Positions 1-11,500 of a stretch of DNA of 64,000 nt are shown in pieces (the first letter of the stretch is position 1; each line of letters begins with the position of its first letter). This DNA is from Paragordius varius. Lineage: Eukaryota > Nematomorpha. Position numbers and translations under genes: made by a program. The notes below the pieces were generated by a model. It was not told where the DNA came from, made no database searches, and was given only the letters and a program-made list of their open reading frames with translations. The DNA is taken from contig OZ176050.1 in NCBI GenBank assembly GCA_964247055.1, positions 9,486,001 to 9,550,000 on the forward strand. Direction: 5' to 3'.

Positions 1-190
1 TTTGTACAAATCGTCGATCCAGCACGTTTTCTTTTACCGCGTTTTACCTAGCACTTTTCCTGTCATCGGCTGGTATTCTAAGTTTTTGGATCTAGTACTA
101 TGGCCAAAGTAAACAAGTTTCATCAAGGCATGAGCTGTCATTCTTTGATGTCCAACTCTTTGAGGAATGAAGCATGCTTAGAAGATTAGA
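1..190 (-). mobile_element. LINE C-terminal fragment, cut by the window edge
   Basis: On the minus strand one frame reads a stretch typical of the C-terminal tail of non-LTR retrotransposons: a YFGH motif, then a spacer, then TGKVLGKTR, one stop codon, and KKTCWIDDLYK. Many LINE reverse transcriptases end with the same layout (FGH, GK-G-R, W-DD). Only the extreme C-terminus is in the window; the rest would lie beyond the left edge. The in-frame stop shows it is a relic. Assignment to a clade is not possible from this piece. Confidence 0.5.
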
Positions 191-2002
191 TATATATCTA
201 ATTTTGGTTTTAAATTTAATGTCATCCAATGACCATAACATATTATATTTTATCATATTGGCTTTGTCGATTGCTATTCTTCTCCTGAGGGATGCTATTG
301 TATTAGTCGTATTGATAAGAGGTCCAAGATAAATCTATAGTGGAAGTACAGCAATTCATATCTAGGAATGTTAGGGTATTATATTGATTTTGTGAGTTTA
401 TGCGCATAATTTTTGTTTTAATTTAATTAATGGTTGGACCAAATTTTTGACATTCGTTGATAAATTGTAATGTCTTCAGTTCAACTGAGTTCGACACAAT
501 ATGGTGATGTCGGCCTAGTGGACTGACTTGTATTACCGGCGATTTAAATGCCAAATGATTTGTTTGTTTCGGATGCTTTCAATGCAGATACGCTTGAAAT
601 TTTCACACACATATAGTTAATAAATAGGTACGTAAAATTATTAGAACAATCGAGCTTGAATAATTTCAAAATATTTTACAGAGTTTAGTTTGCTTATTTT
701 AATATATTAAAATTTTTGCGGTCAGTTTTAAAATTATTTTAAACTTATTAATTTTATTAAATGTATATTTTTTTTAAAAATCTCATTTAAGATTTTAAGT
801 TCTATCGTACCTTCTGGTAAATGGGGTGGGGTGTTAAAGCAAGTCAAGCGTGGCAATAAGCCAGCAAGTGTACACTTGAAGATCGGTGATAAAAAACACT
901 TAACTCAAGTGTTTTGCTTATGAATATGAAATTTTTTTTCTCCCAATCCGAATTTAGAAATTATTTTGCTCATTTTCAACCATAATTAATAAGGCATAAG
1001 ATAAATAATATCAATATGCATTTTTTGAAGTTTTTCAAACTCGATGGCACGTATCTTATTATAATGTCATAGATTTTTTTAAATATTGAGCTCGGTACTT
1101 ATAATTTTTAAATTGATGAAACCGTTCGCCTGTAAAACACTTTTAGCATAATATTTTCTGGTATTATACATAATAATCATAGAGTATTTTTTAATTATTA
1201 ATCCTAAGCTATGGATTATCACAAAATAATTGTTTTTATATTATGCGATATTTTTTTCAAACAATAAATTTGTTGTCCCAATGTTCATCACTAATTCCAG
1301 GTGAATATATCTCCAAGCTGCATCTATTTTGCTACTCATTTTGTTAGGAGCCCATTTGCATATAATGGGATGTACAATATAACAGTACATTATTATTTTC
1401 AATTGATTATTATTAACATTACATTTGAAATAAACTTATGATGAAAAAACTCTTTACATGTTTTAATGGTATGAAGTAATCTTTGGCGTTTAATTTAGGT
1501 AAAACGAAGATTGACTTAATAAGATTTATTATTTAATTGGATAGAAATCGTCTCAATGAAATTTAAAGCGATAATCAATCGTACACCGAATTTGGAAAAA
1601 AAATAAATTTAACATATATTTTAGGATTTCATTTATCCTATCGCGATCAGTTAATTGATTAATCAAAGATTAGGGCATTATTTAAAATAATATACATATC
1701 TTCAAGTTTTACTTGGCCATATGATTTATCACCTCCGAATCAAGATTTCCTGATTGACTTAATAACCCCCCCTCCCCAATGTTAATTAATTTACCACATG
1801 AAAGCAAGCCATGACTTGAAAATCTTGCAAGTCAAACCATAAAATCACCCAACCCAATGGTGTCTATTATGAAAACTGATAATTGATTGATTATATTGCC
1901 TTTAGAAAACATGTGTTTTTATTTTATTATTAGCCAATAATATTAAATGATTCCTTCGAGTTTTTTGAAAACAGAGTTAACAAAATTCAGTTTTATAATG
2001 CA
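191..2002. other. intergenic, no gene seen
   Basis: AT-rich sequence without a supported gene. It holds a perfect 14-bp palindrome at 865-878 and a 7-bp-stem hairpin at 895-913. These sit close together and look like the end of a small decayed inverted-repeat element. Around 525-565 a short frame reads CITGDLNAK, similar to the endonuclease core (GDxNA) of LINEs, but it is too short to call. Confidence 0.5.
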
Positions 2003-3797
2003 CTAGCGTAAATTTCGTGCTGCTACCCAGCTCGAGGAAGTTCTTCGGCATTCGGGGAGGGGGGGCTATTTGAAAAAAGGGACAATAAAAGGATCCACAA
2101 ATGTGGATTATTTCGAAGCATTAATTAAAAGCTATGATTTCATAGGCTTTTCAAAACAGTGCATTCATACTAATATATTGTGTACTGGTGTAAAGGCCCC
2201 AAATTGACGGCTAACGTAAAAACCGCTACTATAATTTGTACCTTTTTATGGGTAATATTTAAAGCCTTTATTGAACTCGTATGGCTTCTTAAGTTTTTTG
2301 AAAATTAGCTCCAAAGCCACGCCATTTTTGTATGGCGTCTGAGTTTTAAACCGGTAGATCCCTATCCATAGGCCTATATGGAAAAAGCGCTCATCTTTGA
2401 GACCATCGTCTCATGGGTTATTCGAAAAAATACCTCAATACTAAATAATCGTTATATGATGGCGTATTTTTAGGGCATAAAGGCCCCAAATTAACGGCTA
2501 ATAAAAAAGGACTGACCTTAATTTTTACCTAGTTACGGGTGATATTTCAAACTTTAAATGAGCCCATATGGCATAAGTTTAAAATTAGTTCCAAAATAAC
2601 GCAATTTCTATATAGTAGCACAGTTTTTGGCGGGTAGCTTCTTACCCAGAGGCAGGTATAAAAAAGCGTCGGGCCAAATTTTTGTCTTTATATGGGGAAT
2701 ATTTGGAATTATAATGTCCATATGTTCCTATAAGTTCTTGGAAATATTGCTTCAAAACCAAAAAATTGTTTTATGGCGGCGATTTTTGAGGGCGTAAAAC
2801 TTTTCTTAGAGACTCATTGAAATAACCCCCTATACTAAAATATTTGTTTTTTAAGTGGTAATAAATATTTTAGGCCCCTATTGAACTTATATAGTCTTAT
2901 ATGTTTTCTGAAATTTGGCTCCAAAGGCATGCTGTACCGATAGTAACGTATTTTTACGCGGGTAACCCCCTTCCTAGAGCCTATATAACTGCTAACTTAA
3001 AACCGCTCGACTTAAATTTTTGCCTTTTTACCGGTAATATTTCAGGGCCTTTTAAAACTTATATGGCCTGATTTATGAAAATTAACTCCTAAACAACGCC
3101 ATATTGATATGGTGGCGCAGTTGTAGGCAGGTAGCTCCCTACCCAGACGCTGATACAAAAAAAGCGCTTGATTAAAATTTTGCCTTTACTGAGAATACTT
3201 GGAATCATGATTGACTCCATATGCTCTCATTAGTTTTCGGAAAAATTGCCTCAAAATTGAAAAATTATTCTATGGTGGCACATTTTTCAGGGCGTGAAGG
3301 GCCTAATTAACGGCTAATTTTAATAAACCGCACGATTTAAATTTTTGACTTTTAACAGGGAATACCTGGAATCCTTAATGAATTTTTACGGTCTCATACC
3401 TTGGGCGAAAAATAGATTCAAAAAATTATTTTTGTGGTCATAATTTTTTTAAAAAAATAGCATTTTACGGGGAGAGCGGGTAGAGGGCCTATATAAAGTG
3501 AGCCGACTATATTTGGCGAAATCGAAAAATAAAAAAAAACTCATATTGGAAATCGAAAGGTCCAACACGTTTTCCTGAAAATTGTCTCAAAGACACGATT
3601 TTTGTGGACTTCTTTTTTCAAAAAAACCGTTTTTTTACACGGGGTGGGCCCCAACTGGGGCTAATGCAAGAAAAGGGCAAAGCTATTGTCGGGGCATTCA
3701 TTAATGATTATATTTTTCGACATTTGGATTATGGGTCTATCGGTTTTCTGAAAACAGATCACAAAGCCAGAATTTTCCATTTTTATAAATATATAGA
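2003..3797 (-). mobile_element. non-autonomous Helitron, copy A (full length)
   Basis: Read on the minus strand, the element starts TCTATATATTTATAAAAATG and ends CTAG. The host bases on either side are A and T, the Helitron insertion rule. Just inside the CTAG end lies a degenerate GC-rich hairpin. The interior has no Rep/helicase coding. It consists of about six to eight diverged modules of roughly 165 bp, each containing a TTTTTGCCTTT box, a GGTAATATTT box and a GGGTAGCTCC-CTACCCAG palindrome-like box. Copies at 18375, 33528, 46725 and 52696 share the ends and modules. Transposition would need a partner encoded elsewhere. Confidence 0.85.
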
Positions 3798-4433
3798 TTT
3801 CAGGGAGAAAAAAACATCTCACCATATAATTTAATATGGATAAAAATTCAAAACTTTTAGGTCAATAATTTAAAAAAAAATTTTTCGACCTTCCCATTTA
3901 ATATTTACAGTTATTAAACTCTTATATTGAAATTATTTTTAATTTCTTAGCGCTCACAGTGTTCTGTAAGACAAGATTGATATTAAATTCGTAATATGTG
4001 AACTTTCTAATTTTTCCATCGTAAGACGAATGTTGGAAATTTAATTCTGCGTATTGAGTTAACAGCTGTTTTTACACATAATTTACAATTAAAAGATGTT
4101 AATGCAATTAAATTTAAAATTTAATAAACCGTCTAAAATATATAGAAATGAAAAAAATAGTGTATCTTTTTAAGGGCCCAAATCGTTAATTTGAGTAAAA
4201 AAATGTTCAGTATATATTTATTTCTCGTCAAATTTCTATAGCTCAAAAAATATTCGTCAATTGTCAATAATCGATTTTTTGAAAACTTAATATTCTTATT
4301 TTTTTATAAAAAAAAATGAGTAATATAATAATAAATCATATATATCCTTGAAGTAAACAATACTGTGCTTATCAATTTTTATATTTCACATTTTTAAAAC
4401 CATATTTTTTCACTTATTCCTTTTCAAAGCGTA
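3798..4433. other. intergenic upstream of the astakine-like gene
   Basis: AT-rich with no repeat or gene recognised. It should contain the promoter and 5' UTR of the secreted-peptide gene that starts at 4434. No clear TATA or initiator element stands out from the background. Confidence 0.4.
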
Positions 4434-5745
4434 ATGAAGTTCTTGCTAATAGTTATAATTAGTTGTTTTATAACTGCCTTAATATATTCGAAGTTCACAA
4501 TCCCACCGGTATTTTACCTTTTTTTACCTTTTCGGAATGTAGTTTTCTGAATTAACTTAATAGTGATTTTAATTATGAGAACCTTTGACATTTACTTAAT
4601 TTAAGGTGAATATTATTATATTCCTTAATAATCAAATAATTTATCGGGTTTTTAAATTAAATTTAATAAACCAACCAAAAATATGTAAAAAAAACCATTG
4701 ATAAAATCAAAATCGGAAAAAACTTGACTCATTACTCGCATTCGAAATCATATTATATTACAAACATTTTTATGACTTTGTAATAAATTTTTCAAATCAG
4801 AAAATTTATGTATCTTTTTGCTCTAAATATTAGATCGCAAAAAATAAATTAGATAAATTATTTGGTTTAGTTTACATTATATATATTTACATATTATTAA
4901 ATTAAAGCTTAAACCATGCGATAGCAGCTGTGATTTGAAGACACATTGTTGCGCGAAACCACCAATAGCTAATTATTCTAGAAATGCTCAAGGTATGTTT
5001 TACTTAAAATAGGTAAAATTAAGTATACCGAAGTAAATGATATATAGGTTGATTAAATAATATCATTTCAAAGAACACAAATAATATTAACATTCTGAAC
5101 AAAATAGCAAATTTTTGTTAGAATTTTAACAACCACTTCTCTAGATTTAAGTTCGATTACGAGCTTATAGAGGTATATTTGGTTAACAATATCGCATTTA
5201 ACAAACCTTGGAATACAAATAATAACGAATTTGGTTTATGAAAAATTCTATGAAGCCTATATTTTATATCGAAAGGTACCTATTTTGAAACCGTTAAATT
5301 ATAAAGACTTTCTTGAGGGGTTCAGGCATATTTATTTTTATTACTGTTTTACCATTACTAACTACTTATATATCCAACGGTTTGCCAATAATTCGAAACA
5401 TCATAAATTGTTATTTAACTGTGATACTTTTTAAATATAAAATTGTTGATTTATTTTAACCCTACTTTTTTATATATGGGATTAATTTCAAATTTGCCAA
5501 TTTCAATAAAATCTAAAAATATTTAACCAAGTATATTTAAATCATACAGCTCAAGTCGTTTTGCTATGAATGTCTCTTTTTATTTAGAATCATGTTATCC
5601 AAGACCTGGTAAGGACAAATTTTGTGCCTTGGACAAAAGTAGAGAGGAAAAGAATGCCTTTATGTCATTGAGTTGTCCCTGCTTAGACGGTCTGGAATGT
5701 GTGAGAAAATTTGATTATTGGGGTCACTGTGTAAAGAAACCCTAA
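4434..5745 (+). CDS. secreted 10-cysteine astakine/prokineticin-like peptide
   Basis: Three exons, 4434-4508, 4908-4992 and 5588-5745, join in phase to a 105-residue protein; introns are 399 and 595 nt. Residues 1-19 form a signal peptide (MKFLLIVIISCFITALIYS). The mature part has ten cysteines spaced C-x3-C-x5-CC-x15-C-x9-C-x16-CPC-x5-C-x9-C. The adjacent CC, the CPC and the closing C-x5-C-x9-C match the colipase-like fold of prokineticins and arthropod/mollusc astakines, which are haematopoietic cytokines or GPCR ligands. The N-terminal AVIT motif of vertebrate prokineticins is absent, so receptor activity cannot be inferred. The first ATG gives the signal peptide and was chosen for that reason. 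Dickkopf and other colipase-fold proteins are the main alternatives. The gene was assembled from exons too short to be found as open frames. Confidence 0.75.
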
Positions 5746-7819
5746 TCTAGTTTATTTTGTACATATTTTTTAATACCATACATAACTTTGTAAACATAAA
5801 ATGTGTTACAATGATTAATTATTTTTACCAAATAGTTTTCATTTAACAGTTTCGTAGAGCACACATTTATAATTTAAGCCTGAAATAAATTTATAATTAT
5901 TTATTAAAAAAACGTTTCTTAGCCGAAAACATTAAATAACTCAATCTTAAGATTAAACCCAGCCATTGTAACGGGAACTTTGTTGATTATATATATTAAA
6001 TTACTATCCTGATTTTATGCAATACTAATCATATAGCTTTTGAAATTGGGCTTTACATGTCATTTGAGGAAGTGATTACTTTTGTGTTGTTTCATAGCGA
6101 ATAAAATCAGCGCACATTATGTTAATTAAAATTTCTTGGTGAAATGACACTTCATGCAAATTAATTAAAATATCTTATATTCAAAAGCAAAGCTGTATAT
6201 TTTGATTTTTAGATGTGCTTTCCGAACGTCAAGTTTTGCATCCTTTGAAAATGGGCTAGTTTTAAAAACAAACGCAAAAATGCTGAGACTGCACGATAAA
6301 AATACATAGATTTGTTACCAAAAAAGTTTGTGATACATTGCTTAAAAATTTATTTTTTCGCAAAATATGTAGCGTATTTTAAAGAGTTTTAAAGAAACAT
6401 TCTTTCATATCGATGATGCTGAACAATTCTATTACCTAGATTTTCAACATCTCTATCACCTAGATTTTCAATTAAAAGATGTGTAGGTTTGATTTTAATA
6501 AAATTTTTGCAATGCACAATTTATTTTTATTTTAAAGAAGGAATCATTTATAATTAAAAATCTAATGCGTTAGGTTCGGCATCATTTAACTAATCATAAA
6601 ATTCATAATTCTTAAAAACATTTATACCGTTTCCAACACACTTAAGTCTACCATCAATACGCTTCATTAAAATTCTTCTAAATATCAAATTTTAGGAAGA
6701 ATGTGCATTTTCCAAAAATAACTATTTAGTATTCTTAAATTTTTTATAGATTTTCGCGTATATTTTAACAATCCTATATCAGAAGGGTCCCAAACATTAG
6801 ATTATTAAGGTGGGAAAGTCTAAAAATTAAAATTTATTTTAAATGTAATATATGCTGATTATTTTTTGAAATGAAGCATCTAATTTTGGCCATAATAATT
6901 TTATTTAATATAATGTGCGTTGAGATTTTTCAATGGAAGAAAAGTATATAATTTTCATTCTTACACTCGATCATTTAACGGGTTACTCACCTGCTTTTGA
7001 TGAAAAACATAAGAAGTTAAGTTATAACTTTTAAAAAAACTGATGATCTATTTATGTTTCTATTAAATACTCCTTATTTTATTTATAAATTTAATATTTG
7101 TTTTTAGGTATTTTAGTTAAATTTCACTATTATGTATTGATTTGCTTTTTAACGAATGATCAAAACAGCTGACAATCAGTTTTGGATTTAAAATGAGGTT
7201 CCCTTTAGTAAAATATTTCTGTTCTGACCCTAAATTTGGCACGCTAATATATGTTATAACAGGTGAATTGGTTAAGTGTTTTGATGTTTAAGGAATACTT
7301 TAAATTAATGAGAAATATCTTAAAGTATCCCAGAAAATATGTTAAATATTTAAATTTTAACAAATCAGATGTATTTACTGTTATTTTTTTAAATTTTATT
7401 TCGAAATCGGTTCAGATATGAGTATTATGATTGAACAAGAAAAGTTTAATATATTTATTTGAAATAAATGGATGCGAATATAAAAATAGGGAATAATTTA
7501 CTAAACTTATTATTTTGCAAAAAAAATAAATATATGATTATAGAGAGATCGTGTGAAAATAATAACTTATTGGGCGTATCATTGGTAAAAAATACAATTG
7601 CATACAGTTTGTTTATAATTTATATAAGAGAGATGGTTGCATAGTAAATTTTTATTTTGATAGCCAAATTTATATTGGTTAATATTTTTGGATTTCAATA
7701 AATCATATCTTTCAGAAATCATTTCAGAAAATGAAATATGGAATGGTTTTGAATGGCGTTTTTATTTTTTAGAAGAGGGATTTATAGAAATTAAAAGCCA
7801 TGAATTACGTACTACATTG
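5746..7819. other. intergenic between converging astakine-like gene and Wnt4
   Basis: Holds the 3' UTRs of both genes; AATAAA occurs at about 5884 on the plus strand, and its complement near 7651 could serve Wnt4. Two decayed pieces of the dispersed foldback family appear: one near 6215-6300 (AAAATGGGCTAG followed by AAACGCAAAAAT) and one near 6860-6925 (ATGAAGCATCTA and ATGTGCG). Nothing else is recognised. Confidence 0.45.
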
Positions 7820-8469
7820 TTAGAGGCAATAGTTTTCATACATTGTTTCATTACATTGGGAACATGTTACATAACAACACCATTGAAATTTGCATTGACA
7901 CATTTTGTTAATCGTGCGTGTTATAGTAGTCCTATAGCCACGTCCACAACATAATAAATCGCAACTATTGAGTTTCGATGGGTCGGTTTCACATTTCCTC
8001 CCTTGCGTTCCATGCGTGAATCCGAGTTTGGGTTTAGGATCACAGAAATCTGGACTTGGTTTAATGTAGATGAGATCTTTCTTAGTGTGCGGTTTGATGT
8101 CATGTCCGACCGGTTCCAACATTTTTCTTCCCCGTTCAAGCGTTTGAACAGTATCATAAATAATGTCTGTTAACATGTTGGCTTTATTCATTCCATTTTG
8201 TTGGTTATTATTATTATTATTAACAATTTCGATATTCTTAGATAATGTGTTAAGGTTACTGTTTATAGATGATCCAATCTGTTTAAGTTTTACTTCAGTG
8301 GCGCCATCGAATTTGGATTTTAGCATCATGCCTATGGTTGAGAATGAGGGTGGAAGTGAACGCCAACACGTTTTAAGTTCGCACGAGCCCGAAGCCCCAT
8401 GACATTTACAATAGGTTTTGACGGACCTTTCAACAGCCTAATTTTCACAGCATAAATTATAATTAAAAT

Positions 8470-8509
<40 letters not shown>

Positions 8510-11500
8510 AGTCTTAAACTCAATATTGTTTTTACCTTTCTTCCAGCTCCGCTGTTATGAAGATTTGACAAAATTTTTGAAAGTAGATCCTCTATTCGTT
8601 TTTCTAATAGTTTTTTTCGGTAAATCACAGTGTTCATGTATTCAATCGCCTTTATACGCTCATAGAAGGAATTGGGTTGATAGCTTGGCTCGACGGGGAC
8701 CATGTTATTAGTCATCATATTAGATGTATCTTCCATTTTACCATCTTTCTGTAATTTATCTATAATTTTTCGTTTTTTCCGCTCATAATTTAGTTCCTCT
8801 CGCGTATCAACAAAATTTTGAGCAAATGCTATCCCAAAAGCCGTATTATCTGAACAACCTCCCCACACAAATTCATGTTTATTTGATGGATGTGGTTGAG
8901 GTGGCATAAGTTTTGATTTTGGAACTTTTTGATTTCCCTCCATTTTGGAAAACGACATTGCTGAATATATGTTAGAAGTTTTGTCATTTGGTATATTACC
9001 ATAATTGTTACTATAGTATGTCGATTTAGTTTTGGGGTGTTGGCGTAACAGGGATGGGCCATAGGGATTGTGTGTCAATCTGTCGCCTTCTATTTCTGAC
9101 GGATGTTCAGGATTTCTCTTAACATATCTCGTATTCTCTTGTATTGCATTATAATGTATACGGTTAAACATATCAAACTCTTGTTGGAATGGCACCCATT
9201 TTTGATTGCCTGACTGGGAATGGTGATGTTTTTCTCTACGCGTCCTTACTAGAGTTTTTGAATAAGGTGCTGACAATACATTTCTTGGCACATGATTGAA
9301 TTTGCCTTCTCCGGGTCCTTTATGTGGGGAATGGTTTAATACATTCATATCACATCCACATCTCCGTAATTTACCTTGACTACAAGCCCGAGTTATTGTG
9401 TAAGCCAAACCTGCCGATGATATGGCATGTACAAAAGCTGCCTCTCTTGTCCCTAAAACATAATTAAATTGGATAACATTAATAGAATCCTCTAGAATTG
9501 GTTTAATTTAAAAGGATAATATTTACTAAAATAAAAAAATTCAACAGATTAAAATAGTAAAGTTTTAAAAGAGGATAGTTGCTCATACAATTATTTGGTT
9601 ATAATATTATGACAAAAAGCAAAACCATCAAAAAACTATGGCTTAGTCCATTATAATTTTTCACTGAACACCGTATTTTTAGCCAAAAAATATAAAATTA
9701 TGTACCCGAGTTCAGTAGTTTTCCTAAATTTTTTAATTGTGATTTAAGAATATTGTCCAGTACGACATCATCATCGTTTAAAACTGATTTTCTTTCAACG
9801 TTTTCAGGCTTTGTAACAGATATGGAATCCAAACCTCGTTCAACTATCCGACCTTTGTAGGGAGAGTCTGTTTGTGATATGTCAAACCGACCATTGTTAG
9901 CTTGAAATCTATTTTAAACATTAATTGATTAGAAGTATCTGCTTTAATACAGTTAAAAAATAAAATTTTAGTTTAAAGAAGCGCACGCACCTCATTTGTT
10001 TAATAGTGTTGAGATTCATCATATTATTTTTCAAATTTTCATGTTTTGTCATGCCATTATCCTTCGTGGATTTGAGCGGAACGGGGAAGAGAGTACAATT
10101 CCATCTTCTATCGTGGAATTGATTTTGACATTCTTGGATAGCCATAGAGGCACCTTTGCGAATGCTGTCAAATAATTCGATATCCTCAGTTTTTTCGTGA
10201 CACACCTGAATATCCTTGTGAAGGTCCATTTTTATAAGCATGCGCTTTTTTGTACATAGCTCATGGTCATACAGAAAGTATTTCATGTGATAATTGTGAT
10301 ACGGGTCGGATGAAGGGGGAAACCGTTTTAGTTTACTTTGGGAGGAAGTAGTAGAACCAGAAATTTTGAAAATACTTAATGTCGAAAATGATGGAGATGT
10401 TGTAATTCTTAGCCTCTGTTCTGAGTGTTTAAATAGATTTGGGTCATTATATGAGTTGCTGGACCTACCGTCAGACAATAAAGATTCGTCCCGATTTCCT
10501 GTTGGTAAGGAATGTAAACTATTGAAGAGATCGTCATTTGCATTAAAATCATAAAGGACGGGCCCAATGTTTGCCAATGACCTAAAAAATAGATGAGCAT
10601 TTTATTTAAGAACTTTACGTTATGCTTTATAACAGTATCTACTCCAAAGATCCGGTGAAATTTGAGCAAATATATACAGGGGCTTTTTTTTCAAAACACA
10701 AAATTAAATTTAAAATTGTTATTTAATAATGATTAAAATCCTAGTTTAGGGTATTGAAATAATGCAAACGAAGACACTCTATTGGTTTTATCCCACAATG
10801 TCATGGCTACAGAGGTGTAGCTAGAGGAGGGAAAGAGGGCTTATGCACCTGATGCCTTAGTTGAAGGGGCACCGGATTTTATTTTAAAAAATAGGGATTT
10901 GAAAGCTGTTATTTTAGCTAATACATAAAAAAATCACCCATTTATGAGTGATCATGACCACGTTTTTGAATTTGATTATTTTTTTGAAATGCAAGGAGTC
11001 GCATGGACGGAAAGAGGGCGCCAGAAATACAAGCTACGTCTCTGCATGGCTATTAAAAACTAATGGGTTACTTTTCATTATAGGATAATTATTGATCCAC
11101 CAAATTATTAAAATATACACCGGTTCTTTACCACATAAATGGAATAACTTGATAAGGGAACAACTCTTGCATTCCTAAATTCAGTGATATGTTTGTTATG
11201 TAGTCTAAAAAATATTTTCTCTAATTCTCTTCAGGGTTAGTTAGTAATAAATGGAAGTAATTAGTTTTTTTATTACAAATAAGGCAATATAAAATTGAAA
11301 AATCCCGTAAATTACTAAAACGAAAAAAATTCCCCTTAACAAAGGATAAAAATATACCTATGTTGTAATCAAAACGATACGTTTGAAATATATATATAAT
11401 CCCGTGAAATGTTTATATTATAAAAACCAATTATTTTTTTAAAACATCACAAAACGTACGACACATAATCAAATTATCAGTGTCACCAAAAGTGTAGCTC

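Noticed and set aside
8163-8402. plus-strand open frame of 79 codons
   Set aside because: It is the opposite strand of Wnt4 exon 5, whose coding is proven by conserved Wnt blocks.
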